Shown: positions 8,074 to 17,479 of the stretch, one piece after another
Numbering within the stretch: position 1 is the first letter of the stretch
Layout of the letters: each line of letters starts with the position of its first letter
Assembly: GCF_011045125.1 (NCBI RefSeq)
Contig: NZ_JAAKZF010000013.1
Location: 48,942 to 112,941, forward strand
DNA from: Allomesorhizobium camelthorni
Lineage (GTDB): Bacteria > Pseudomonadota > Alphaproteobacteria > Rhizobiales > Rhizobiaceae
DNA length: 64,000 nucleotides
Direction: 5' to 3'
The notes under the pieces: model-generated
Told to the model about the DNA's origin: nothing
Databases searched by the model: none
What the model saw: only the letters and a program-made list of their open reading frames with translations
Made by a program: the position numbers and the translations under genes

Positions 8074-8823
8074 ATGGACTCTTTCGAATTCAACAAGCTG
8101 ATCGGCGCTCTCCTCGGCGCAGTGTTCATCGTGTTCTCGATTTCGATCGTCTCCGACACGATCTTCGCCTCGCCCTCTCCCGAAAAGCCCGGTTTCATCA
8201 TCGAAGCCGCCGAGGAAGAACCCGCCGAAGGCCCGGCGGCGCCCGTTGAAGAGCCTATCGCCGTTCTGCTGGCCAGCGCCAACCCGGAAGCCGGCGCGGC
8301 CGTGTTCAAGAAGTGCACCGCCTGCCACACCGCGGAGAGCGGCGGCGCCAACAAGGTTGGACCCAATCTCTGGAACATCGTCAACCGTCCGCTGGCCTCG
8401 CATGAAGGCTTCGCATACTCCGCCGCGATGAAGGAGTTCGCGCAGGGCGGCTCGGTGGTCTGGGATTACGAGCACCTCAGCAACTTCCTGGCGTCGCCGA
8501 AGGGCTACATCAAGGGCACTGCGATGGGTTTTGCCGGCGTCAAGAAGCCCGACGAGCGCGCCAATTTGATCGCCTATCTGCGCACGCTGTCTGACAGCCC
8601 GGCGCCGCTGCCCGAAGCGGCGGCCCCTGCCGCCGCAGCCGAACCCGCGGCCGCCGCTCCCGAAGGTGGCGCAGCGCCGGCCGAAGCTGCACCGGCCGCG
8701 CCTGCTGAAGCTGCGCCTGCACCGGAAGCAACTCCTGCGCCGGCCGAGTCCGCTCCTGCGCCCGTGGAACCTGCCCCCGCGGAGCCCGCGCCCGCTCAGG
8801 CAGAACCCTCGCCTGCTCAATGA
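8074..8823 (+). CDS. Membrane-anchored c-type cytochrome with Ala/Pro-rich tail
   Basis: A 249-residue cytochrome of the CycM/c552 kind that carries electrons at the periplasmic face of the inner membrane. Residues 8-32 ([20 protein letters not shown]) form an uncleaved signal anchor; the heme motif CTACH is at 81-85, and Met151 in TAMGF is the likely sixth ligand. Residues about 175-249 are a low-complexity tail of Ala, Pro and Glu repeats. The ATG at 8074 is chosen over an in-frame 7939 start because it places the anchor at the N-terminus. A strong terminator follows. Confidence 0.9.
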   Translation: MDSFEFNKLIGALLGAVFIVFSISIVSDTIFASPSPEKPGFIIEAAEEEPAEGPAAPVEEPIAVLLASANPEAGAAVFKKCTACHTAESGGANKVGPNLWNIVNRPLASHEGFAYSAAMKEFAQGGSVVWDYEHLSNFLASPKGYIKGTAMGFAGVKKPDERANLIAYLRTLSDSPAPLPEAAAPAAAAEPAAAAPEGGAAPAEAAPAAPAEAAPAPEATPAPAESAPAPVEPAPAEPAPAQAEPSPAQ

Positions 8824-8849
8824 CGAATTTGTAATCTCGAAAATCATGA

Positions 8850-8878
8850 AAAAGCCGGGTTCCGCCCGGCTTTTTTTG
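8850..8878 (+). terminator. Rho-independent terminator of the cytochrome c gene
   Basis: The stem AAAGCCGGG / CCCGGCTTT with a short TTCCG loop is followed by seven Ts (8871-8877), 27 bases after the stop codon. Confidence 0.9.
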
Positions 8879-8979
8879 TTAGACATTTTGAATATGCCGC
8901 CGAATGCTGGCCCCGGGGCCGTTTTCAGGAGCGGGAGCTGGCCTAGATTGGCTCTCGAAGGTCTGATGGAGAATGAGCG

Positions 8980-10860
8980 ATGAAGGTTTGCGGAATCGGT
9001 TTTCTTGGCAAGGCCGGATTGGCTGCCGCGATATTCGCATCCAGCCTTCTCGCGGCATCGGCGGACGAATGGCGCACCTCAGACTCGCTGACCGGCGAAT
9101 CCAAATACGGCCAGGATTTCAAACGTTACGACTATGTGAATCCGGACGCGCCCAAGGGCGGCACTCTGAATTCCACGGTGGTCGGCACGTTCGATAGCTT
9201 CAATCCTTACATCGTCCAAGGCAGCCCGGCGGCGGGCTTTGCCGGATTCGGCGGCGGGTTGCTGTATGACACGCTGATGGAGCAGTCGATCGACGAACCG
9301 AGCACCAGCCATGCGCTGGTTGCCGAGGCGTTCAAATTTCCCGACGATTTTTCCTCCGCCACCTATCGCCTCAACCCGAAGGCGAAATGGCACGATGGCA
9401 AGCCGATCACCGTGGAAGACGTCATCTGGTCCTTCAACGTGCTCAAGAAGCACAGCCCGCAATACAGCCATTATTACGCCAACGTGACGGAAGCAGTGGC
9501 GATTTCCGATCGCGAAGTCGAGTTCCGTTTTGACCAGAAGGGAAATCGCGAACTGCCGCACATCATGGGCGATCTCGTCGTTTTGCCGAAGCATTGGTGG
9601 GAAGGCGCCGATGCCTCGGGCAAGAAGCGGGACATCACAAGGCCGACGCTGGAAGCACCGCTCGGCTCGGGGGCCTATCGCATAGAGAGCTTCAAGCCGG
9701 GATCGCAGATCGTCTGGGCGCGCGTGCCCGATTATTGGGCGGCAGATGTGCCCGTGAAGGTCGGACGCGAAAATTTCGATCGTCGGGAATATCTCTATTT
9801 CCAGGATGACAACGCAGCCTGGCAGGCCTTCACAAAGGGCGGCTACGAGGACATTCAGGTTGAAAACAGCTCGCGTCGCTGGATGACGCAATACAACTTT
9901 CCCGCCGTCAAGGACGGCGATGTGATCAAGAAGGAGTTCAAAAGCACCGCCGGCGTTTTCATGCAGGCATTCGCGCTCAATCTGCGGCGGCCGCAATTTC
10001 AGGATCGCCGCGTGCGCAAGGCGCTGACGCTCGCCTACAATTTCGAGTATATGAATCGCACGCTCTTTTTCGGACAGAATACCCGCACGAGCAGCTATTT
10101 CGTCGGAAGCGAACTCGCCTCGAGCGGCCTGCCCACCGGCAAGGAACTCGAGATTCTCACGCCCTACAAGGACAAGCTGCCGCCGGAGCTTTTCACCGAG
10201 GAGTTCAAGCTTCCGGTCTACGACACGCCTCAAGCCGAGCGGAAATATCTGCGGGAGGCCATCGACCTTTTCAGGCAGGCCGGCTGGAAGATCAGCGGCG
10301 GCAAGATGCTCAACGACAAGGGCGAGCAGTTCAGGATGGAATTCCTCGGCAGCGGCCCGACCGATGAGGTCTTAGCGAACTCCTACATCGAGACTCTCCG
10401 CAAGATCGGCATCGATGCATCGCTGCGCATCGTCGACCCATCTCAGTATGTCAACCGGGTCAACGATTTCGACTTCGACGTGGATACGACGATCCTCAAC
10501 CAATCCGCTTCGCCGGGCAACGAGCAGCGCGACTGGTGGGGCTCCAAGGCAGCCGACTCGCCGGGATCGCGCAACGTCATGGGCATCAAGGACCCCGTTG
10601 TCGACGCGCTGGTGGACCGCGTCATCTTCGCCACCGACCGCGAGGATCTAGTCGCCGCCACCCACGCCCTCGACCGAGTGCTCCTGTGGAACTACTACGC
10701 CATCCCGCAATTTCATCGCCCGGTTCAGTGGGTAGCGTATTGGAACAAGTTCGGCATCCCGGAAAAACAGCCGGAATACATCGGCGCGGATATCGATTCC
10801 TGGTGGGTCGACCCCGAAAAGGAAGCCGCGCTCGCGGCCAAATACGAAAGCATCAATTGA
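8980..10860 (+). CDS. Peptide ABC transporter substrate-binding protein (YejA type, Sec-exported)
   Basis: Periplasmic binding protein of the SBP_bac_5 family, 626 residues, related to YejA, which brings microcin C and small peptides to the YejBEF transporter. A Sec signal peptide covers residues 1-28 (LAAAIFASSLLAASA before DEW). The family blocks YDYVNPDAPKGGTLNS, YRLNPKAKWHDGKPITVEDV and APLGSGAYRIESFKPG are present. Start chosen for the GGAG eight bases upstream of the ATG. The gene overlaps the next binding-protein gene by one base (TGATG) and heads the transporter operon. Confidence 0.92.
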   Translation: MKVCGIGFLGKAGLAAAIFASSLLAASADEWRTSDSLTGESKYGQDFKRYDYVNPDAPKGGTLNSTVVGTFDSFNPYIVQGSPAAGFAGFGGGLLYDTLMEQSIDEPSTSHALVAEAFKFPDDFSSATYRLNPKAKWHDGKPITVEDVIWSFNVLKKHSPQYSHYYANVTEAVAISDREVEFRFDQKGNRELPHIMGDLVVLPKHWWEGADASGKKRDITRPTLEAPLGSGAYRIESFKPGSQIVWARVPDYWAADVPVKVGRENFDRREYLYFQDDNAAWQAFTKGGYEDIQVENSSRRWMTQYNFPAVKDGDVIKKEFKSTAGVFMQAFALNLRRPQFQDRRVRKALTLAYNFEYMNRTLFFGQNTRTSSYFVGSELASSGLPTGKELEILTPYKDKLPPELFTEEFKLPVYDTPQAERKYLREAIDLFRQAGWKISGGKMLNDKGEQFRMEFLGSGPTDEVLANSYIETLRKIGIDASLRIVDPSQYVNRVNDFDFDVDTTILNQSASPGNEQRDWWGSKAADSPGSRNVMGIKDPVVDALVDRVIFATDREDLVAATHALDRVLLWNYYAIPQFHRPVQWVAYWNKFGIPEKQPEYIGADIDSWWVDPEKEAALAAKYESIN

Positions 10861-12740
10861 TGCGGCCGATCCCGCGACGGAGTTTTCTTGCCGGGGCCGC
10901 TTCGGCAGCGGCCGCGCCGTTACTGCCGCGGTTCGCCTTTGCAGCGACGCCGACCGGCACGAAGCTGCATGGCCTGTCGGCTTTCGGCGACCTGAAATAC
11001 GCTGCGGATTTCGAGCATTTCGACTACGTCAATCCGGACGCACCCAAGGGCGGCACATTCAATTTCTCGCCATGGAACTGGTTCTTCAACCAGAGTTTGC
11101 TGACCTTCAACACGCTGAACAGCTTCGTTCCCAGGGGCGATGCCCCTCCGCGCATGGAAATGTGCTTCGACGCGCTGATGACAGGTCCGTTGACCGGCGC
11201 GCTCGACGAACCCGACGCGGTCTACGGGCTGCTTGCCGAAACTGTCATGCTCTCGGACGACCGCAACACATTCGAGTTCGCGCTGAGGCCCGAGGCAAAA
11301 TTCCATGACGGAACGCCGCTGACAGCCGACGACTGCGCCTTCACCTTCAAGCTCCTCAAAAAGGAAGGCCACCCGAACCTGATGCTGCCGCTGAGCGAAC
11401 TTGCTGATGCGGCCGCCGTCGACGCCCACACGCTGCGCCTGACGTTCTCTGGCGAGCAGTCGGCGCGTACGGTGCTCGACATAGTCAAGTTTCCGATCCT
11501 CTCGAAAGCTTATTTCGAAGCCAATCCGTTCGACGGACGCGGGCTGAAACCGCCGCTCGGCTCGGGGCCGTACAAGGTCGGTCACGCCGCGGCAGGGCAA
11601 ACCATCGAATATGAGCGCGTGCCGGACTATTGGGGCCGCGACCTGGCGGTCAATCGCGGGCTGTACAATTTCGACCGCATCCGCATCGAGTTCTACAGCG
11701 AGCGACAGGCTGCGTTCGAAGCCTTCAAGAAGGGCAACATCCACTACCGGCAGGAATTCACCGCGCGCGTCTGGGCGACCGGTTATGATTTTCCGGCCCT
11801 GAAGGCAGGAAAAGTTATCAAGCGCGAGTTTCCCGCCGAGAAGCGGCCGTCCATGCAGGCGACCGCGATCAACCAGCGCCGCGAGCGGTTCCGCGACCGG
11901 CGGGTGCGGCAGGCGATCGCGCTTTGCTTCGACTTCGAATGGACGAAGCGAAATTTGTTCTACGATGCCTATGAGCGGTCGCAATCCTCCTTCGAACGGT
12001 CGGACTACAAGGCCGAGGGCCTGCCTTCGCCGGCTGAGCTGGCGCTGCTCGAACCCTTGCGCGACGGGATTCCGCCGGAGGCATTCGGCGAAGCAGTCAT
12101 CCAGCCCGTGTCCGACGGGTCCGGCCGCGACCGGAAGCTCTTGGGCGCGGCGTCGAAGCTGATCGCCGAGGCTGGATGGAAGCGCAACGGCCGGTCGGTC
12201 GCCAACGGCAAAGGCGAACCGCTGACGGTCGAAATACTGGTTCAGGACGATGTCTTTGTGCGCATCGACACCCACTGGGTGGAAAACATGAAGGCGATTG
12301 GGATCGACGCCTCGATCCGGATGGTGGACTCGGCTCAGTACCAGGCCCGCCAGGCCGATTTCGATTTCGACATACTCTCGATGGCGCTTTCCTTCACCGC
12401 CACGCCGACCCGCGACGATATGGAATCGCTGTTCCATTCCCGCTCGGCCAATCTGCCGGGCTCAAGAAATTTTCCGGGCACCGCCGATCCCGCTATCGAC
12501 GCTCTGATCGACGCGGTGGGCCGCGCCGCAGATCGGCAAAGCCTGGTTACGGCGGTCCGCGCGCTCGACCGGGTCTTGCGCGCGCGGCTCGACTGGATTC
12601 CAAATTGGTATTCGGCGAATCACCGGGCGGCTTTCTGGGACATGTTCGGCTTCAAGGAGCCGAAACCCGATTATGGCTTCCCGGTCGAAGCCATGTGGTG
12701 GTTCGACAAGGACAAGGCGGCGGCGATTGGCAAAGGGTGA
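10860..12740 (+). CDS. Second peptide ABC transporter substrate-binding protein (Tat-type signal)
   Basis: A paralogue of the preceding gene with exactly the same length, 626 residues, and the same family blocks (FDYVNPDAPKGGTFNF, FALRPEAKFHDGTPLTADDC, PPLGSGPYKVG). Its N-terminus differs: PIPRRSFLAGAASAAAAPLL is a twin-arginine signal, so this copy is probably exported folded. The ATG at 10860 overlaps the stop of the first copy, implying translational coupling. The longer frame from 10536 is a shadow of the first copy. The two copies may give the transporter two ligand ranges. Confidence 0.92.
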   Translation: MRPIPRRSFLAGAASAAAAPLLPRFAFAATPTGTKLHGLSAFGDLKYAADFEHFDYVNPDAPKGGTFNFSPWNWFFNQSLLTFNTLNSFVPRGDAPPRMEMCFDALMTGPLTGALDEPDAVYGLLAETVMLSDDRNTFEFALRPEAKFHDGTPLTADDCAFTFKLLKKEGHPNLMLPLSELADAAAVDAHTLRLTFSGEQSARTVLDIVKFPILSKAYFEANPFDGRGLKPPLGSGPYKVGHAAAGQTIEYERVPDYWGRDLAVNRGLYNFDRIRIEFYSERQAAFEAFKKGNIHYRQEFTARVWATGYDFPALKAGKVIKREFPAEKRPSMQATAINQRRERFRDRRVRQAIALCFDFEWTKRNLFYDAYERSQSSFERSDYKAEGLPSPAELALLEPLRDGIPPEAFGEAVIQPVSDGSGRDRKLLGAASKLIAEAGWKRNGRSVANGKGEPLTVEILVQDDVFVRIDTHWVENMKAIGIDASIRMVDSAQYQARQADFDFDILSMALSFTATPTRDDMESLFHSRSANLPGSRNFPGTADPAIDALIDAVGRAADRQSLVTAVRALDRVLRARLDWIPNWYSANHRAAFWDMFGFKEPKPDYGFPVEAMWWFDKDKAAAIGKG

Positions 12741-12806
12741 TGAACAACGTGACGCGGCTTTGCTGATGCGTTGCCATTCTTCGCACTCCTCGGCGGGCGC
12801 GGCCTG

Positions 12807-13901
12807 ATGGGCGCCTATATCCTCAGACGCGTGCTTTTGATGATTCCGACGCTGTTCGGCATCATGGCGATCTCCTTCATCGTCATCCAGTTCGCACCGG
12901 GCGGACCGGTCGAGCAGGTGATCGCGCAACTGACCGGGCAGGGCGGCGAAGACCGCCTTTCGGGCGGCGGCAGCGATATGCCTGCGGGCAATGTCGACGC
13001 CGGCGGCGGAGCCTCGTCGAGATATCGCGGCGCGCAGGGGCTTAACCCCGAATTCATCGCCAAGCTGGAACAGCAATTCGGCTTCGACAGGCCGCCGCTC
13101 GAACGCTTCTTCAAGATGCTGTGGGACTATGCCCGCTTCGATTTCGGCGAGAGTTTCTTTCGCGACATCTCGGTCATCGACCTGATCCTCGAAAAAATGC
13201 CGGTGTCGATCTCTATCGGGCTATGGACCACGCTCCTCGCCTATCTGATCTCTATCCCGCTTGGCATCCGCAAGGCGGTCAAGGACGGGTCGGCCTTCGA
13301 CGTCTGGACCAGCGGAATCGTCATCGTCGGATATGCAATTCCGGGCTTCCTGTTCGCCATTCTGCTCATGGTGCTGTTTGCGGGCGGATCGTTCTTCGAC
13401 TGGTTCCCGCTACGCGGCCTGACTTCGGACAATTTCGATCAATTGTCGCTCGGCGGAAAGATACTCGACTATTTCTGGCATCTGGCGCTGCCGCTGACGG
13501 CGCTGGTGCTCTCCGCATTCGCAACCACGACGCTGCTCACCAAGAACTCGTTCCTGGATGAAATCCGCAAGCAATATGTCGTCACGGCGCGCGCCAAGGG
13601 CCTGTCCGAAGGGCGCGTCCTCTACGGCCACGTCTTCCGCAACGCCATGCTGATCGTCATCGCCGGCTTTCCCGGCGCCTTCATCGCGGCCTTCTTCACC
13701 GGTTCGCTGCTGATCGAGAATATCTTCTCGCTCGACGGGCTCGGCCTTCTCGGCTTTCGCTCCGTGGTCGCGCGCGACTACCCCGTCGTCTTCGCCAACC
13801 TCTACATTTTCTCGCTGATCGGGCTGTTCGTCGGCCTCATCTCCGATCTCATCTACACCTGGATCGACCCGCGCATCGACTTCGAGCGGAGGGACGTCTG
13901 A
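12807..13901 (+). CDS. yejB: Peptide ABC transporter permease (YejB type)
   Basis: Inner-membrane permease of 364 residues. The N-terminal [20 protein letters not shown] segment spans the membrane; the long non-membrane insertion at about residues 45-95 (Gly-rich, then [18 protein letters not shown]) is typical of YejB. The C-terminal binding-protein-dependent transport domain has the EAA-like loop [20 protein letters not shown]. The ATG at 12807 is preferred to a TTG at 12771 because it starts at the conserved helix. Overlaps the next permease gene by one base. Confidence 0.92.
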   Translation: MGAYILRRVLLMIPTLFGIMAISFIVIQFAPGGPVEQVIAQLTGQGGEDRLSGGGSDMPAGNVDAGGGASSRYRGAQGLNPEFIAKLEQQFGFDRPPLERFFKMLWDYARFDFGESFFRDISVIDLILEKMPVSISIGLWTTLLAYLISIPLGIRKAVKDGSAFDVWTSGIVIVGYAIPGFLFAILLMVLFAGGSFFDWFPLRGLTSDNFDQLSLGGKILDYFWHLALPLTALVLSAFATTTLLTKNSFLDEIRKQYVVTARAKGLSEGRVLYGHVFRNAMLIVIAGFPGAFIAAFFTGSLLIENIFSLDGLGLLGFRSVVARDYPVVFANLYIFSLIGLFVGLISDLIYTWIDPRIDFERRDV

Positions 13902-15034
13902 TGGCGGCGGTCGAAGGAATCGGCCCGCGCGCCGCCCGGCCGTGGCTGTCGCCGCTCAACCAGCGGCGCTGGCAGAATTTCAAGGCGAACCGGCGCGGCT
14001 ACTGGTCGCTCTGGATCTTCCTCGTCCTGTTCGTCCTGTCGATGTTGGCCGAATTCGTCGCCAACGACCGGCCGATCCTCGCCTTCTACAAGGGCGAATT
14101 GCTGGTTCCGGCGCTGATCGATTATCCGGAGGAGAAATTCGGCGGCTTCTACGCCGTCGCCGACTATCGCGACCCGGTGATATCGGACGAGATCGAGGCC
14201 AATGGCTGGCTTCTCTGGCCGCCGGTCCGCTATTCGTATCGCACGGTGAACAATGAAATCCCCGAAGCCGCCCCGGCCCGGCCGTCCTGGATGTTCACGA
14301 AGGAAGAACGTTGCCAGCGCTATCCGCTTGGCGTCGACGACCCGAACTGCACGATAGGCAATTGGAATTGGCTCGGCACTGACGACCAGGCGCGCGACGT
14401 GCTGGCCCGTGTCATCTACGGCTTTCGCGTTTCGGTGCTGTTCGGCCTGATCCTGACTCTCGGGTCGGCGGTCATCGGCGTTTCGTCAGGTGCAGTCCAG
14501 GGCTATTTCGGCGGCTTGGTGGATCTGATTTTCCAGCGCATCATCGAGATCTGGTCGTCGATACCGGTGCTCTACCTGCTCCTCATCATCGCGGCGATCC
14601 TGCCGCCCGGCTTCTTCATCCTGCTCGGCATCATGCTCCTGTTCTCCTGGGTGAGCTTCGTCGGCATCGTGCGCGCCGAATTCCTCCGCGCCCGCAACTT
14701 CGAATATGTGAACGCGGCGCGCGCGCTCGGCGTGCCCAACCGCACCATCATGTTCCGCCATCTTCTGCCCAACGCGATGGTGGCGACGCTGACCTTCCTG
14801 CCTTTCATCCTGAACGGATCGATCACCACGCTGACCTCGCTCGACTTCCTCGGCTTCGGCCTGCCGCCAGGTTCAGCCTCGCTCGGCGAATTGCTGAAGC
14901 AGGGCCAACGCAACCTCAACGCGCCCTGGCTTGGGTTCTCGGGTTTCATCGTCATGTCGTTGATGCTGTCGCTGCTGATCTTCATCGGCGAGGCGACGCG
15001 CGACGCGTTCGATCCGCGCAAGACGTTCAAATGA
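13901..15034 (+). CDS. yejE: Peptide ABC transporter permease (YejE type)
   Basis: The second permease of the transporter, 377 residues. One N-terminal membrane segment (SLWIFLVLFVLSMLAEFVAN) is followed by the roughly 100-residue periplasmic insertion characteristic of YejE (tyrosine- and proline-rich, ending GNWNWLGTDDQARDVLARV), then five membrane segments with the ATPase-contact loop YVNAARALGVPNRTIMFRHL. Its ATG overlaps the yejB stop. Normally yejF follows directly; here a toxin-antitoxin pair comes between. Confidence 0.93.
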   Translation: MAAVEGIGPRAARPWLSPLNQRRWQNFKANRRGYWSLWIFLVLFVLSMLAEFVANDRPILAFYKGELLVPALIDYPEEKFGGFYAVADYRDPVISDEIEANGWLLWPPVRYSYRTVNNEIPEAAPARPSWMFTKEERCQRYPLGVDDPNCTIGNWNWLGTDDQARDVLARVIYGFRVSVLFGLILTLGSAVIGVSSGAVQGYFGGLVDLIFQRIIEIWSSIPVLYLLLIIAAILPPGFFILLGIMLLFSWVSFVGIVRAEFLRARNFEYVNAARALGVPNRTIMFRHLLPNAMVATLTFLPFILNGSITTLTSLDFLGFGLPPGSASLGELLKQGQRNLNAPWLGFSGFIVMSLMLSLLIFIGEATRDAFDPRKTFK

Positions 15035-15096
15035 GGGGCGATCCGTGCTAGTTTTGCGCAAACCGCATCGGCACTGCCGGATGACAAGGCGATAAG

Positions 15097-15330
15097 ATGA
15101 ACAGAATTGTTAGGCAGCATTATCCCGCCTCGCAGCTTCCCGACGATCTGCGCGGTCAGATCGCTGAAAACGCGTCAGTGACGGTCACTGTAGAGGAGGA
15201 AGCGCGAAAGCCCCTCGGTCGCGAGGAATTGCTCGAACTTATGCGGAAGGCTCAAGAGAACGCTCCCGGAACCAGCGTGGAAGAAGCCGTTGCACGAATT
15301 CGCGCACTTCGCGATGAGTGGGATTATTGA
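15097..15330 (+). CDS. Probable antitoxin of a type II toxin-antitoxin pair
   Basis: A 77-residue acidic protein upstream of and overlapping a PIN-domain gene. Residues 1-35 (QHYPASQLPDDLRGQIAENA then VTVTVEEEA) look like the small beta-rich N-domain of many rhizobial PIN-linked antitoxins; the C-terminal half is a charged helix (GREELLELMRKAQENAPG) likely to wrap the toxin. I do not recognise a named antitoxin family, so the role rests on position and size. Its stop overlaps the toxin ATG (TGATG). A purine-rich AAGGCGATAAG precedes the start. Confidence 0.72.
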   Translation: MNRIVRQHYPASQLPDDLRGQIAENASVTVTVEEEARKPLGREELLELMRKAQENAPGTSVEEAVARIRALRDEWDY

Positions 15331-15830
15331 TGGCTTCCATCCGGCTCTATCTAGACACGAACATCTTCATATCCGCTTTTGAAAACAACGACGACCTAGC
15401 AAGAAAGCTGCTTGAGCTTATCTCGTTGAACTCGAACGCGAAATCTCCGTTCTTGGCAACGAGCGAAATGACGCTTGCCGAATTAATGGTCGATCCATTC
15501 AGGAAGAGCAATGATCGTCTTATCGAGATTTATGACAATCTGACCTTGGGGAATGCCTTCATCAGAGTGGGCATCGTCAGTCGCGACGTGCTCTGGCATG
15601 CCGCCCTATTACGCGCCGAACATGCCTCGCTGCGATTGCCGGACGCGATACATCTTTCGACCGCGATGCATTTCGGCTGCACTCACCTTTTGACTTCAGA
15701 TACACGATTGAAAGAGGTTTATTCGATCACGTCGAACCGGCATACCTTTCCTAGTTTGAACGCGCATATCTCAACCACAAAGCCAACAATTCCAGTTCTG
15801 GATCGAATTATTCGCGAGTTGGCAAAGTGA
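15330..15830 (+). CDS. PIN-domain toxin (VapC-like ribonuclease)
   Basis: A 166-residue PIN-domain protein, predicted to cut RNA with magnesium. The acidic site is visible: Asp9 in LYLDTNIFISAFE, Glu46 or Glu51 in TSEMTLAELMV, Asp105 in LRLPDAIHLS and Asp124 in LLTSDTRL. The ATG at 15330 overlaps the antitoxin stop. Its TGA overlaps the GTG start of the ATPase gene (GTGA), so the pair is knitted into the transporter operon. Codon use is less GC-rich than in neighbours (for example ATT, TTG and TCT are frequent), which suggests it was acquired. Confidence 0.88.
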   Translation: MASIRLYLDTNIFISAFENNDDLARKLLELISLNSNAKSPFLATSEMTLAELMVDPFRKSNDRLIEIYDNLTLGNAFIRVGIVSRDVLWHAALLRAEHASLRLPDAIHLSTAMHFGCTHLLTSDTRLKEVYSITSNRHTFPSLNAHISTTKPTIPVLDRIIRELAK

Positions 15831-17455
15831 CCTCACCCCTCCTTTCGGTCCGCGATCTCTCCGTCGCTTTCAGCCAGGGCGGCAGGACGACCATGGCCGT
15901 CGATCATATCTCCTTCGACATCGCCAAGGGCGAGACGGTGGCGCTGGTCGGCGAATCCGGGTCGGGCAAATCGGTCTCGGCGCTTTCGGTGCTCAAGCTT
16001 TTGCCCTACCCGCCGGCCAGCCATCCGTCCGGCGAGGTCCTGTTCCATGGCAGGGATCTTCTGGCCCAGGGCGAGAACGAGTTGCGCAAGGTGCGCGGCA
16101 ACAAGATCACCATGATCTTCCAGGAGCCGATGACCTCGCTCAATCCGCTGCACACGATCGAGCAGCAGATCGTCGAGATCCTGACGCTGCACCAGGGCAT
16201 GGGCGAGCGCCAGGCGCGCGCCCGCACGCTCGAACTGCTCAACGAGGTCGGCATACGCGAACCGCAGAAGCGCCTCCAGGCCTACCCGCATCAATTGTCG
16301 GGCGGCCAGCGGCAGCGCGTGATGATCGCCATGGCGCTGGCCAACGAGCCGGAACTTTTGATCGCCGACGAGCCGACCACCGCGCTCGACGTGACCGTGC
16401 AGGCGCAGATACTCGAGTTGCTTGCCGGCCTGAAGGCCCGCAAGGGCATGTCGATGCTGTTCATCACCCACGACCTCGGCATCGTTCGCAAGATCGCCGA
16501 TCGTGTCTGCGTGATGACCAATGGCAAGATCGTCGAGACCGGGCCGACCAAGGAAATCTTCGACAATCCCAAGCACGCTTATACCCGCCATCTGCTCGCC
16601 GCCGAGCCGAAGGGCCAGCCGCCGGTCGCCGACACCAGCGCGAAGACGGTGATGTCGGGCGAAGGCGTAAAAGTGTGGTTCCCGATCAAGCAGGGGTTTT
16701 TCCGCAAGACTGTCGACCACGTGAAGGCGGTGGACGGCATCGACGTCACGGTACGCGCCGGCCAGACGCTCGGCGTGGTGGGCGAATCCGGCTCGGGCAA
16801 GACGACGCTCGGCCTCGCTCTCGCCCGCATGATCTCGTCCGAAGGCAAGATCCATTTCAACGGCCGCGACATCGACCGGCTCTCCTTCAACGAAATGCGC
16901 CCGCTGCGCCGCGAATTACAGATCGTCTTCCAGGATCCGTTCGGCTCGCTCAGCCCGCGCATGTCGATCGCCGAAATCATCGAGGAGGGGCTGAAAATCC
17001 ACGAGCCGAAATTGTCGGAGGAAGAGCGTGACCGGCGGGTGGTCGACGTGCTCAAAGAGGTAGGGCTCGATCCCGAGACGCGCTTCCGCTATCCGCACGA
17101 ATTTTCCGGAGGGCAGCGCCAGCGCATCGCGATCGCGCGGGCGATGGTGCTCAATCCGCGCTTCGTCATGCTCGACGAGCCGACCTCGGCGCTCGACATG
17201 AGCGTGCAGGCGCAGGTCGTCGACCTCTTGCGCGACCTGCAGGCAAGGCACGACCTCGCCTATCTGTTCATCAGCCACGATCTCAAGGTGATCCGGGCGC
17301 TCGCCAACGAGGTGATCGTCATGCGCAACGGCAAGATCGTCGAGTTCGGCCCGGCCAAGCAGATTTTCGAAGCGCCGCAGTCGGACTATACGAGAGCGCT
17401 GATTTCGGCGGCGTTCAAGATCGAGACCGCGCCGACCGGAATCGTCAGCGAATAG
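15827..17455 (+). CDS. yejF: Peptide ABC transporter ATPase with two nucleotide-binding domains (YejF type)
   Basis: Powers the YejBE permease; 542 residues with two complete ABC domains. Domain 1: Walker A GESGSGKSVSAL at about 44, signature LSGGQRQRVMIAMAL, Walker B LLIADEP. Domain 2: GESGSGKTTLGL, FSGGQRQRIAIARAM, FVMLDEP. The start is GTG at 15827, overlapping the toxin stop; no other start gives the conserved N-terminus PLLSVRDLSVAFSQGG. The overlap means its translation may depend on that of the toxin. Confidence 0.94.
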   Translation: MTSPLLSVRDLSVAFSQGGRTTMAVDHISFDIAKGETVALVGESGSGKSVSALSVLKLLPYPPASHPSGEVLFHGRDLLAQGENELRKVRGNKITMIFQEPMTSLNPLHTIEQQIVEILTLHQGMGERQARARTLELLNEVGIREPQKRLQAYPHQLSGGQRQRVMIAMALANEPELLIADEPTTALDVTVQAQILELLAGLKARKGMSMLFITHDLGIVRKIADRVCVMTNGKIVETGPTKEIFDNPKHAYTRHLLAAEPKGQPPVADTSAKTVMSGEGVKVWFPIKQGFFRKTVDHVKAVDGIDVTVRAGQTLGVVGESGSGKTTLGLALARMISSEGKIHFNGRDIDRLSFNEMRPLRRELQIVFQDPFGSLSPRMSIAEIIEEGLKIHEPKLSEEERDRRVVDVLKEVGLDPETRFRYPHEFSGGQRQRIAIARAMVLNPRFVMLDEPTSALDMSVQAQVVDLLRDLQARHDLAYLFISHDLKVIRALANEVIVMRNGKIVEFGPAKQIFEAPQSDYTRALISAAFKIETAPTGIVSE

Positions 17456-17479
17456 CATTCCAGGGAAGAGACTGACATC

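Noticed and set aside
10920..12437. Minus-strand open frame of 505 codons opposite the second binding protein
   Set aside because: Shadow frame; the plus strand codes a complete SBP_bac_5 protein with a Tat signal.
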